NCBI GenBank assembly: GCA_002334915.1
Contig: DDCQ01000107.1
Span: 1 to 21,160, forward strand
Source: Porticoccaceae bacterium UBA2002
Lineage (GTDB): Bacteria > Pseudomonadota > Gammaproteobacteria > Pseudomonadales > Porticoccaceae
Direction of reading: 5' to 3'
DNA length: 21,160 bases
Numbering within the stretch: position 1 is the stretch's first letter; the number at the start of each line of letters is the position of its first letter. The position numbers were made by a program, and so were the translations under genes. Shown one piece after another: positions 7,625 through 15,029 of the stretch. The notes under the pieces were generated by a model, which saw nothing but the letters and a program-made list of their open reading frames with translations, ran no database searches and was not told the DNA's origin.

Positions 7625-8257
7625 TTAAGCCTGAAAATGTTCTGGGAACTGGGTGGCCAGATAGTGCATGGCCACATTATATGCCTGATTGGGTTTTAAG
7701 CCTTTGGGAGTGACCAGCAAATCCAGCCACAGACCATCGGCCAGCGCGGTGTAGCAGACGCAGGTAAGTTCCGGATCTACGGTATCATAGTTGCCCTCTG
7801 CCTTTAACCGGGCAAATAGCTGGGTGAGATTACTGGCTATATCAGCGATATAGTCGGCGCAAATTGCCAGATAAGTGGGGCGAGATTTTGTCTCACCCCA
7901 AAAGGCAAACCATACGGCCAGTTTATTGCGGTCAACAATTTTACGGCTGAAGTCATAGCGAATATGCGCGGTTATTTTTTCGGCGGTGGTCTTTTTGGGA
8001 TCATCAAATATCTTGTCCAGTCCGCTTCGATATTCATCAGAGATATAGCGCAGAGTCTCAATAAGAAGTTTTTCTTTACTTTGAAAATGCAGATTGACTA
8101 TACCCAGGCTGAGGCCGGCCTCGGTGGTGATATCGGCCATGGTGACCCCGGATAAACCCTTTTGGGCAATGCATTTAATCGTCGCCATAATCAGCTGATT
8201 CCGCCTGGCCTGGGCCGACGCTAAGCGTTTTGAACCTGAGGGTTTTACTGCTTCCAT
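7625..8257 (-). CDS. TetR-family transcriptional regulator, BetI-like
   Basis: A 210-residue one-component regulator. The N-terminal helix-turn-helix spans about 37-60 (V-T-M-A-D-I-T-T-E-A-G-L-S-L-G-I-V-N-L-H-F). The region after it, with W-F-A-F-W-G-E and a later A-L-A-D-G-L-W-L-D-L segment, resembles the BetI-type ligand-binding domain, a group that often senses choline, betaines or other amines. It is the first gene of the minus-strand operon and faces the divergent catabolic genes. A perfect TetR-like palindrome lies at 8367-8386, and a second, different inverted repeat overlaps its own promoter. It probably represses one or both operons until a pathway compound binds. The inducer is unknown. 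Confidence 0.9.
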   Translation of the reverse strand: MEAVKPSGSKRLASAQARRNQLIMATIKCIAQKGLSGVTMADITTEAGLSLGIVNLHFQSKEKLLIETLRYISDEYRSGLDKIFDDPKKTTAEKITAHIRYDFSRKIVDRNKLAVWFAFWGETKSRPTYLAICADYIADIASNLTQLFARLKAEGNYDTVDPELTCVCYTALADGLWLDLLVTPKGLKPNQAYNVAMHYLATQFPEHFQA

Positions 8258-8283
8258 TCAGGGGTTTCCGGTTGATTTAAAGC

Positions 8284-8312
8284 ATTATTTTTCAGCTGCC
8301 AGGGCAGCTCAA
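8284..8312 (-). promoter_or_regulatory. putative promoter of the tetR - acyl-CoA dehydrogenase - pot operon
   Basis: On the minus strand TTGAGC (8312-8307, 4 of 6 to the -35) is followed after 17 bases by AATAAT (8289-8284, 5 of 6 to the -10). Transcription would begin near 8277, giving a leader of about 20 bases before the ATG at 8257. The spacer and the inner half of the -35 carry the inverted repeat at 8294-8309, so a protein bound there would block RNA polymerase. Confidence 0.5.
8294..8309. promoter_or_regulatory. inverted repeat in the tetR promoter spacer, candidate operator
   Basis: Perfect 7-base arms AGCTGCC and GGCAGCT are separated by two bases. The repeat lies between the -10 and -35 elements of the putative tetR promoter. 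It differs in sequence from the AT-rich palindrome at 8367-8386, so it may serve another regulator or be chance. The two-base centre makes an RNA hairpin unlikely. Confidence 0.4.
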
Positions 8313-8366
8313 CAGTAACAAAAACTCCTGTTGATGGCTATAAAGAATCAGCGATTATCGGCAATA

Positions 8367-8386
8367 AAATGAATGACCATTCATTT
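8367..8386. promoter_or_regulatory. perfect palindrome, candidate TetR-family operator
   Basis: The 9-base arms AAATGAATG and CATTCATTT are exact inverted copies separated by AC. The core TGAATG-N2-CATTCA has the look of many TetR-family operators. It ends five bases before the -35 element of the plus-strand promoter and lies about 110 bases from the tetR start codon. This is the obvious binding site for the adjacent TetR protein, although that assignment is inferred from position. Confidence 0.7.
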
Positions 8387-8391
8387 ATTAT

Positions 8392-8420
8392 TTGACAGTA
8401 GTTCGGACTTTGGGCATTCT
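8392..8420 (+). promoter_or_regulatory. putative promoter of the plus-strand catabolic operon
   Basis: TTGACA at 8392-8397 is a perfect -35 element. Seventeen bases later CATTCT (8415-8420) is a weak -10 (3 of 6). A weak -10 beside a strong -35 fits a regulated promoter. The palindrome at 8367-8386 is directly upstream. Transcription from about 8427 would give a leader of about 73 bases before the GTG at 8500. Confidence 0.5.
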
Positions 8421-8457
8421 GAAATTGAACAACAATTAGAAATCACAGTTGACCTGA

Positions 8458-8480
8458 CTGGCACAGCCCGGTGCTGCCAG
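8458..8480 (+). promoter_or_regulatory. short inverted repeat in the 5' leader of the first flavoprotein gene
   Basis: CTGGCA (8458-8463) and TGCCAG (8475-8480) are exact inverted copies around an 11-base loop, eight bases before the Shine-Dalgarno GGAG (8488-8491). It could form a modest leader hairpin or be an operator half-pair. The stem is only six pairs, so it may be chance. Confidence 0.25.
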
Positions 8481-8499
8481 ACTATGCGGAGCGAGCAAA

Positions 8500-10119
8500 G
8501 TGACGAACAAATACGACGCTATTATAATTGGCGCAGGACACAATGGACTGACCAATGGTGCCTATCTGGCCAAGGCGGGACTCAATGTTCTGGTGCTGGA
8601 GAAAAATGCCTATATAGGGGGAGCCACCGTCAGTCGGGAGCTCTACACAGACTGGAAATACTCCAACTGCTCCTATGTGTGCAGTCTGCTGCGACCCGAA
8701 ATTATCCGCGATCTGGAACTGCCCCGTCATGGGCTGCAGGTGGTGCCCTACGGCGGCGGTGTTACCTTTAAAGAAAACGGCGACTACTTTGGCAACCATG
8801 CCGACCATGAGCGGCTGTTGAGGGAAGTGGCCCGGCATTCCAAGCGCGATGCCAGTGCCTATGAGCGCTACGAAGCCGATGTCATGAAGCAGACTCGGTT
8901 GATTCGTCCGTTTTTAATGCGCACTCCGCCAGATCCTACATCTTTAAAGCCCAGAGACCTTAAAGAGCTGGCTGTGTTGGCCAAGTCTTTTGGCAGCATG
9001 GGTGAAGAGGGGCTGGCCGATACCATGCGTTTCTGGACCATGAGTATTGGTGACTTTCTCGATGAATACTTTGAGTCAGATGTGATTAAGTCTCATCTCG
9101 CTGGCAGTGGCATTATTGGTACGGCGCTGGGTGTTTATTCACCTGGTACGGCCTATGTTCTGCTGCACCATTATATGGGTGATGTGGACGGTTCTGTGGG
9201 TGCCTGGGGCTTTGCTCGCGGCGGGATGGGTTCGGTAGCAGATGCACTGTCTAAATCGTTCCAGTCCTTTGGTGGCACTATCCAATGTGATGCCGAGGTG
9301 GATCAGATTATAGTTAAAAATGGCAAGGCCAAGGGCGTTGCGCTGGCCAATGGCAATGAGCTTTACGCTGATATAGTAGTTTCAAACCTTGATCCCAAGC
9401 GCACTTTCCTGAAAATTATGGATGAGGGCGATCTGCCTAAAGATGTGGTCACCAAGGCCAAGAACTTTAAAATTCGCGGCTCTTCCGGCAAGCTCAATAT
9501 TGCTCTGGATGGCCTGCCAACCTTTACCGGCCTGCCAAAAGACAGCCCACTCTGCCTGGGTGAAAAGCACTTTATTGATTCTCTGCCAAGAATGGAGCGC
9601 GCCTACGACGATTGGAAGGCGGGCACCTGGTCTAAAGATCCCTATGTGGATATGTTAATCCCGACTCAGATCGACCCCACTATGGCGCCTCCGGGCAAAC
9701 ATATGATGTCGGTATTTGTGCAGTACGCGCCACCAAAAGTGAATGGTGAAGACTGGACGGCGGAAGACAAGGCGGGCTTTGAAAAGACCGTAATCGACCA
9801 GATCAGTAACTACAGTCCCGATTTTAAAGACTTGATTCTGCACTGTGAAACCAGAACACCAAAGGATATCGAAGATGAGGTGGGTCTGACCGAGGGCAAT
9901 ATCTTTATGGGCGAACTGACCTTTGACCAGCTGCTGTTTAACCGTCCGTTTCCTGGCTATGCCCAGTATAGGGGTCCGGTTAAAGGCATGTATATGTGTA
10001 GTTCCGGCAGTCACCCAGGGGGTGGTGTTATGGCGGCACCAGGGGCTAACGCAGCGCGGGAAATACTCATGGATCTAAAGCTAACCAATACTGTGCCTGG
10101 AGGCTATGACGATGATTAA
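8500..10119 (+). CDS. NAD(P)/FAD-dependent oxidoreductase, PYROXD2/phytoene-desaturase-like (copy 1)
   Basis: A 539-residue flavoprotein. The N-terminal FAD-binding motif is G11-x-G13-x-x-G16 with the ribose-binding acidic residue E34. The C-terminal flavin-binding motif G-S-H-P-G-G-G-V-M-A-A-P-G is typical of the PYROXD2/CrtI-like amine-oxidase fold. The start is GTG at 8500 with GGAG eight bases upstream; the ATG at 8484 meets a stop at once. A second member of the same family follows, overlapping its end. A role in carotenoid synthesis is unlikely because no crtB or crtE is near and the neighbours are amine and CoA genes. Oxidation of a C-N bond or of a side chain is more plausible, but the substrate is unknown. 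Confidence 0.85.
   Translation: MTNKYDAIIIGAGHNGLTNGAYLAKAGLNVLVLEKNAYIGGATVSRELYTDWKYSNCSYVCSLLRPEIIRDLELPRHGLQVVPYGGGVTFKENGDYFGNHADHERLLREVARHSKRDASAYERYEADVMKQTRLIRPFLMRTPPDPTSLKPRDLKELAVLAKSFGSMGEEGLADTMRFWTMSIGDFLDEYFESDVIKSHLAGSGIIGTALGVYSPGTAYVLLHHYMGDVDGSVGAWGFARGGMGSVADALSKSFQSFGGTIQCDAEVDQIIVKNGKAKGVALANGNELYADIVVSNLDPKRTFLKIMDEGDLPKDVVTKAKNFKIRGSSGKLNIALDGLPTFTGLPKDSPLCLGEKHFIDSLPRMERAYDDWKAGTWSKDPYVDMLIPTQIDPTMAPPGKHMMSVFVQYAPPKVNGEDWTAEDKAGFEKTVIDQISNYSPDFKDLILHCETRTPKDIEDEVGLTEGNIFMGELTFDQLLFNRPFPGYAQYRGPVKGMYMCSSGSHPGGGVMAAPGANAAREILMDLKLTNTVPGGYDDD
10099..10103 (+). promoter_or_regulatory. Shine-Dalgarno GGAGG that decides the start of copy 2
   Basis: GGAGG lies eight bases before the ATG at 10112 but only two bases before an earlier in-frame ATG at 10106. 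The spacing favours 10112. It is inside the 3' end of copy 1. Confidence 0.65.
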
Positions 10120-11689
10120 TATTGATAAGAACTATGATGTTATTGTTGTTGGCGGTGGGCATAATGGTTTGGTTTGTGCCACCTATCTGGCTAAAGATGG
10201 CCGCAAGGTGCTGGTGGTTGAAGCCAATGAATCTCTGGGCGGCGCATCTGCTACCAGCGAATTTGCCGATCAATTCTCTGTTTCCTCCTGTGCCCACTGG
10301 CTGTTTCAGCTAAACCCTGGCGTTGCCTCTGATATGGGTCTGAGCAAACAGGGTCTGGAGCTGGCCGCACGTGATTTAAATACCATTGCCCTGGCTGAAG
10401 ACGGCAACCATCTGACCATTGATGGGGACAAGCTGGAGGGTGCAGATATTTCGGAAGAAGACCGCAAAGCTTTTGTTGCCTTTAATAAGCAGATGCTCAA
10501 GTTCTGCAAGCTATTGGCGGGCGCTTTTAATCGCCGTGCTCCCAAACTGGTGGAGGGTAATCTAACTGACAGGGTAACTCTGGCCAAGCTGGGCCTGGGC
10601 ATGAAAATGCTCGGTAAAGAGGATATGAGTGATCTGATGCGTCTGGCACTGATCAATATCTATGATGTGATGGAGGAGAATTTCGACAATGAGCTGCTCA
10701 AGGGCGCCATTAGTCTGGATTCATTGCTGGGATCCCATATGGGTCCGCGATCCCCCAACACGGTTTATGGCTATCTGTATCGTCGCATGGGTGATGTCTT
10801 TGGTTATAAAGGCCCAGCTGTGGTGAAAGGCGGTATGGGCGCCGTCGGTGAAGCCATGGCCAGCGCCGCTCGCGCCAAGGGCGTGGATATTGAAGTAGGA
10901 GCAGCGGTCAGCAAAATCAATATTGATGTAGATCGCGCCACTGGTGTAACCCTGGCCGATGGCCGCGTGGTCAATGCCAGTCTGGTGGTGTCCAATGCCG
11001 ACCCCAAAACCACCTTTAACAAGCTGGTTGGTTTGAGCAATATTGAAACCGGTGTGGCGCGGCGAGTAAAAACGCTGCGTATGAAAGGCGATACTGCCAA
11101 GCTACATATCGCGCTGGACAGTCTGCCCGGCTTTACTGGTTTGACTGAGCAGCAGATGGGCCAGCGATTGGTGATTGCACCGACCATGAATTATATCGAG
11201 ACGGCCTTTAATGCCTCCAAGTACGGTGAGTATTCGAAGGCACCGGCCATGGATATCAGTATCCCCAGTATTCACGATCCCAGTCTTGCGCCAGATGGCA
11301 AGCATGTGATGTCAGTGATTGTGCAGTACGCTCCCTATGAGTTGGAGGGCGGTTGGAACGACCAGCATAAAGAGGCATTTAAGCAGCTGGTGATCAACCG
11401 CATTGCCGATTATGCGCCGGACCTGAAAGACAAGATTGTTGCCAGTGAATTACTCACTCCGGTGGATCTCGAAGAGCGATTCCACACCTTTGGCGGCCAC
11501 TGGCACCAGGGTGAAATCAGTCTCGACCAGATTCTGATGATGCGGCCATTTCCAGGTGCCTCCCAATACGGCACCTCTGTGGATGGCCTGTTCCTCTGCG
11601 GTGCGGGCAACCATCCTGGCGGCGGTGTAATGGGATTAGCCGGCCACAATGCGGCCAAAGAAATTATCAAGCGAGGTAAATCAGCATGA
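10112..11689 (+). CDS. NAD(P)/FAD-dependent oxidoreductase, PYROXD2/phytoene-desaturase-like (copy 2)
   Basis: A 525-residue paralogue of the gene before it, alignable by eye along its whole length. Shared landmarks are the N-terminal G14-x-G16-x-x-G19 with E37, the middle segment V-S-N-A-D-P-K (V-S-N-L-D-P-K in copy 1), and the C-terminal G-N-H-P-G-G-G-V-M-G-L-A-G. The start at 10112 is set by the Shine-Dalgarno spacing and overlaps the copy 1 stop by eight bases, so the two are translationally coupled. Its own TGA overlaps the next start (ATGA at 11686-11689). The tandem arrangement suggests two consecutive oxidations or a heteromeric enzyme. In copy 1 residues near the active site such as C-S-Y-V-C-S-L-L-R read C-A-H-W-L-F-Q-L in copy 2, so the substrates may differ. 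Confidence 0.85.
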   Translation: MINIDKNYDVIVVGGGHNGLVCATYLAKDGRKVLVVEANESLGGASATSEFADQFSVSSCAHWLFQLNPGVASDMGLSKQGLELAARDLNTIALAEDGNHLTIDGDKLEGADISEEDRKAFVAFNKQMLKFCKLLAGAFNRRAPKLVEGNLTDRVTLAKLGLGMKMLGKEDMSDLMRLALINIYDVMEENFDNELLKGAISLDSLLGSHMGPRSPNTVYGYLYRRMGDVFGYKGPAVVKGGMGAVGEAMASAARAKGVDIEVGAAVSKINIDVDRATGVTLADGRVVNASLVVSNADPKTTFNKLVGLSNIETGVARRVKTLRMKGDTAKLHIALDSLPGFTGLTEQQMGQRLVIAPTMNYIETAFNASKYGEYSKAPAMDISIPSIHDPSLAPDGKHVMSVIVQYAPYELEGGWNDQHKEAFKQLVINRIADYAPDLKDKIVASELLTPVDLEERFHTFGGHWHQGEISLDQILMMRPFPGASQYGTSVDGLFLCGAGNHPGGGVMGLAGHNAAKEIIKRGKSA

Positions 11690-12867
11690 TTCCCCATGAC
11701 GAAACAATGATTCTGGAAACGCCGTTTTACTCCCGTTGTCTGGCGGCCAGTGAGATCAACCTGTGGGAGGACTGGAAGGGCTACAGAAGCCCCCAGGCCT
11801 ATACCAGTGTTGAGCAGGAGTATTTTGCCGTACGCAGTAATACCGGGGTATTTGATATTTCACCAATGATCAAATACCGCTTTACCGGGCCCGATGCCGA
11901 GGCCTATCTCAATCGCCTGGTGACCAGAGATATCAGCAAGCTGGCAGTTGATCGAGTCGCCTACACGGTCTGGTGTGATGACAATGGCCAGGTAATGGAC
12001 GATGGCACCATTTTCCATCTGGGTGAAAATGACTATCGACTCTGCGCCTACGCTCGCTGCCTGGACTGGTTGATGTGGTCGGCTGAAGGCTTTGATGTAA
12101 CCATTGTTGACGAGACAGCAGATATTGCCGCCCTGGCAGTGCAGGGGCCTACCTCCTGTTCTGTATTTAAGAATATGGGCTTTACCGGCATAGAAAATCT
12201 TAAGCCATTTGGTATCACTCGCTACCCCTTTGAAGGCTCTGAAGTGATGATTAGCCGCACCGGTTTTACCGGTGATCTGGGCTATGAGATATGGGTTGAC
12301 CCGGCGCTGGCCGAGATCTTCTGGGATAAGCTGTTTGAGGCGGGCAAGCTGTGGGGCATTCGTGCTATTGGCAGTGCCGCACTGGATATGTTGCGCACCG
12401 AGACCGGCTTTTTGCAGGCCGGTGTGGACTTTATACCTGCCGAAGAAGCTATTCGCACTGGTCGCTCGCGCTCACCCTTTGAACTGGGGCTGGGCTGGTT
12501 GGTGTCCTTCGATAAACCGGTATTTAACGGCCGCAAGGCGCTGCTGAAAGAGAAGAAAGAGGGCTCCCGCTATGCCTTTGTCTACCTGGATGTAGAGGGT
12601 AACAAGCCTGCGGAGCATGCATTTATTTACGCGGGTGATAAAGAGGTGGGCACTGTAACCACCGCCGCCTGGTGCCCCACAGCAAAAACCAATGTGGCCT
12701 TTGCCCAGGTAGATGCCAAATATGGCAAGGTGGGGCAGGAACTGGTTGCTGAAATCTACTATGAGCGCGAGCTTAAGTGGACGCGAGTGATGGCCAAATG
12801 CACTGTGATTGAAGGCGCCGTATTTAATCCACCGCGCAAAAGACAGACGCCAGCGCCGGACTTCTAA
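11686..12867 (+). CDS. GcvT/DmdA-like folate-dependent aminomethyltransferase or demethylase
   Basis: A 393-residue protein of the glycine-cleavage T family, which moves a one-carbon unit from a methylated or aminomethyl substrate to tetrahydrofolate. V-M-D-D (103-106) matches the V-I-D-D motif holding the catalytic aspartate of GcvT, and R-T-G-F-T-G-D-L-G-Y-E-I-W (191-203) is the conserved folate-side motif. A C-terminal GcvT barrel domain (about 285-375) is present. The N-terminal segment with P-F-Y-S-R and D-W-K-G-Y marks the longer aminomethyltransferase-like branch. No gcvP or gcvH is nearby, so it is unlikely to act in glycine cleavage. GAGG at 11673-11676 is nine bases before the ATG, and the upstream stop overlaps. 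Paired with two flavoproteins it probably demethylates an N-methyl (or S-methyl) catabolite. Confidence 0.85.
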   Translation: MIPHDETMILETPFYSRCLAASEINLWEDWKGYRSPQAYTSVEQEYFAVRSNTGVFDISPMIKYRFTGPDAEAYLNRLVTRDISKLAVDRVAYTVWCDDNGQVMDDGTIFHLGENDYRLCAYARCLDWLMWSAEGFDVTIVDETADIAALAVQGPTSCSVFKNMGFTGIENLKPFGITRYPFEGSEVMISRTGFTGDLGYEIWVDPALAEIFWDKLFEAGKLWGIRAIGSAALDMLRTETGFLQAGVDFIPAEEAIRTGRSRSPFELGLGWLVSFDKPVFNGRKALLKEKKEGSRYAFVYLDVEGNKPAEHAFIYAGDKEVGTVTTAAWCPTAKTNVAFAQVDAKYGKVGQELVAEIYYERELKWTRVMAKCTVIEGAVFNPPRKRQTPAPDF

Positions 12868-14954
12868 TGACCGAGCATAGGTTGCGGCCACTGCTAAAGC
12901 CAGCCTCTATTGCTGTGCTGGGAGCCTCCAACAGGGTGGGCTCCGTAGGCAACGAGGTTTTTGTCAATCTGCGCAAAGGAGGTTTTAGCGGTACCATTGT
13001 TGCTGTTAATCCCGCCTACTCAGAGGTTGAGGGGCTGCCCTGTTATGCCTCTCTCTCCGAACTGCCTGAGCTGCCCGAGCATGTAATTTTTGCCATTGGC
13101 GATCAGCGCATCGAAGCCGCCCTGGACGAATTGATTGCTCTGGGTATTAAAGCCTGCACTATTTTTTCTGCCCTTATTCTTAAAGATGATCAGGCCCCTC
13201 TACTAAAACAGCGTATTCAGAGCAAGGCTCAAAAGGCGGGTCTGCTGGTGGCCGGTGCCAATGGTATGGGTTTTTACAATGTGCGCGATCAGGTGCTGGC
13301 TGGAGGTTTTGATACCAGAGAGCACCGCTATCCCGGCAATGTAAGTCTGATTAGCCAGTCCGGTGCCGGTATGTCCGGGATTGTTGATTGCGAGCAGCGT
13401 ATTGATTTTAACTTTGCCGTGTCCAGTGGCTATGAGCTCACTGTATCTATGGAAGACTATCTGGATTATGCCCTGGATCTGCCCGAGACCAGGGTAGTGG
13501 GTCTGTTTCTCGAGACCAGTCGTCATCCGCAAAAGCTAGTTGCAGCATTTAAAAAAGCCAGTGCCCGCAATATTCCCATTGTGGTGCTAAAAGTCGGGCG
13601 CACGGCGCTGGCGGCGGAAATGGCCCTTTCCCACTCCGGTGCATTGGCGGGCACAGATGAAAGCTATTCAGCAGTGTTTGACCACTATGGGGTGCAGCGG
13701 GTTGAGGATATGGATCAGCTGGCTACTGCATTGGTTATGTTTGCCCAGCCTCAGGCCACAGCCGGCGGCGGCATTGTCTGTCTCCATGACTCTGGGGGCG
13801 AGCGCCAATTAATGATTGATCTGGCAGACCAGTTTTCAGTGCCACTGGCCCAGCTTGATACTCAAACTCTGGCTCGCCTGAAGGGGCTGCTCGACCCGGG
13901 CTTGCCTGCCGTTAACCCGTTAGATGGCTGGGGCGCCGGGGGTGCCCATGCCCCAGCCAATATGGCCGCCTGTTTTACTGCACTGCTGGAGGATCGCGAT
14001 GCAGCTCTGGGTGCTGTGGTACATGATCGCGGGCCCAATAGTGAAATTTACCCTTCCTACATGGAGTATTTGCATCAGGGTCAGGGGGCAACAGGCAAAC
14101 CGGTTTTTCTAGTGGCCAATAGGCAAGGTAGTGGCAGCGATAATTTGGCCATAACTTCTACTCAAAGGGGATTTCCGGTTATTGATGGGGTTAGCCAGTT
14201 TTTAGTGGGTGCCCGCTGCCTCTTAAATTACAGAGATTTTCAGCAGCGACAGGCCCCCGAGATGCCGACTCTGGATCCACAGAAGGTCATCCATTGGCGT
14301 CAGCGTCTGCAGTCGCAGCAGCAGGTATCCGAGGTGCTGGCCAGCCAGTTTCTGGCTGACCTTGATATTCCCATGGTGTCTGGCGCTGAAGTTGCTACAG
14401 AGAGTCAGTTAATTGAGGCTGCGGGCCGGCTGGATTACCCGCTGGTGCTAAAAACTGCCGAGCCCGGTATTGCGCATAAGTCTGATCAGGGCGGGGTGAT
14501 ACTAAACATCCCCTCTCAGGCGAAATTGCTGGAGGCCTATCAGCATCTCGCTCAGCGACTGGGCAGTGCCGCTATGCTGGCACCTATGGTTGAGTCCGCT
14601 GGTGTTGAAATGATTATGGGCATCAGTACCGATAAACAGTTTGGGCCTGTTGTAGTGCTTGGTTTTGGCGGGATTTATGCTGAGCTGCTGAAAGATACCA
14701 CTGTATTGTTGCCGCCCTTTGATAGTGCAACTGCTGCCGAGGCTATTGGCAGGCTGAGAATGAGCCCTATGCTGGCCGGTGTAAGAGGCTCGCCCGCGGT
14801 GGATATTCAGGCCTATGCCACAGCTGCGGCACGACTGTCGGTATTGGCGGTGGAGTTTGCTGATTTAATAGCCGAGATTGATATCAACCCTGTCAAGGTG
14901 ATGGCCAGCGGCTGCCTTGGCCTGGATGCATTGATGCTGCTTAAGTCGCGCTAA
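12867..14954 (+). CDS. NDP-forming acyl-CoA synthetase (fused alpha-beta, ATP-grasp)
   Basis: A 695-residue fused enzyme that makes an acyl-CoA from a carboxylate, CoA and a nucleoside triphosphate through a phosphohistidine. The N-terminal CoA-binding domain begins V-L-G-A-S (17-21). The likely phosphohistidine is H256 in S-H-S-G-A-L-A-G, the position used in the succinyl-CoA synthetase superfamily. The C-terminal ATP-grasp part starts near 475 and shows H-K-S-D-Q-G-G-V (537-544) and E-I-D-I-N-P (670-675). Its ATG shares one base with the stop of the methyltransferase gene (TAATG), so it is the fourth gene of a coupled set. It is not an acetyltransferase fusion, since no GNAT domain is seen. 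The acyl substrate is unknown. The divergent acyl-CoA dehydrogenase is the likely next enzyme. Confidence 0.88.
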   Translation: MTEHRLRPLLKPASIAVLGASNRVGSVGNEVFVNLRKGGFSGTIVAVNPAYSEVEGLPCYASLSELPELPEHVIFAIGDQRIEAALDELIALGIKACTIFSALILKDDQAPLLKQRIQSKAQKAGLLVAGANGMGFYNVRDQVLAGGFDTREHRYPGNVSLISQSGAGMSGIVDCEQRIDFNFAVSSGYELTVSMEDYLDYALDLPETRVVGLFLETSRHPQKLVAAFKKASARNIPIVVLKVGRTALAAEMALSHSGALAGTDESYSAVFDHYGVQRVEDMDQLATALVMFAQPQATAGGGIVCLHDSGGERQLMIDLADQFSVPLAQLDTQTLARLKGLLDPGLPAVNPLDGWGAGGAHAPANMAACFTALLEDRDAALGAVVHDRGPNSEIYPSYMEYLHQGQGATGKPVFLVANRQGSGSDNLAITSTQRGFPVIDGVSQFLVGARCLLNYRDFQQRQAPEMPTLDPQKVIHWRQRLQSQQQVSEVLASQFLADLDIPMVSGAEVATESQLIEAAGRLDYPLVLKTAEPGIAHKSDQGGVILNIPSQAKLLEAYQHLAQRLGSAAMLAPMVESAGVEMIMGISTDKQFGPVVVLGFGGIYAELLKDTTVLLPPFDSATAAEAIGRLRMSPMLAGVRGSPAVDIQAYATAAARLSVLAVEFADLIAEIDINPVKVMASGCLGLDALMLLKSR

Positions 14955-15029
14955 AGCAAGAGTCAGAATGAGAAACACAACGACAATCAGAGCCTGACTA
15001 AAACCAAATAATAAGAGACTGGGGGAAAG

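Noticed and set aside
8373..8771. Plus-strand open frame spanning the control region and the start of flavoprotein copy 1
   Set aside because: It covers the operator and promoter and runs out of frame into a gene with a clear FAD motif; composition is not protein-like.
8500..11689. Carotenoid desaturase pair (CrtI-like)
   Set aside because: The fold is shared, but there is no crtB, crtE or crtY nearby and the operon carries amine, folate and CoA genes.
14961..14999. Inverted repeat AGTCAG/CTGACT in the gap before the ligase gene
   Set aside because: Only six bases per arm with a 27-base loop and no promoter or T-run; compatible with chance.
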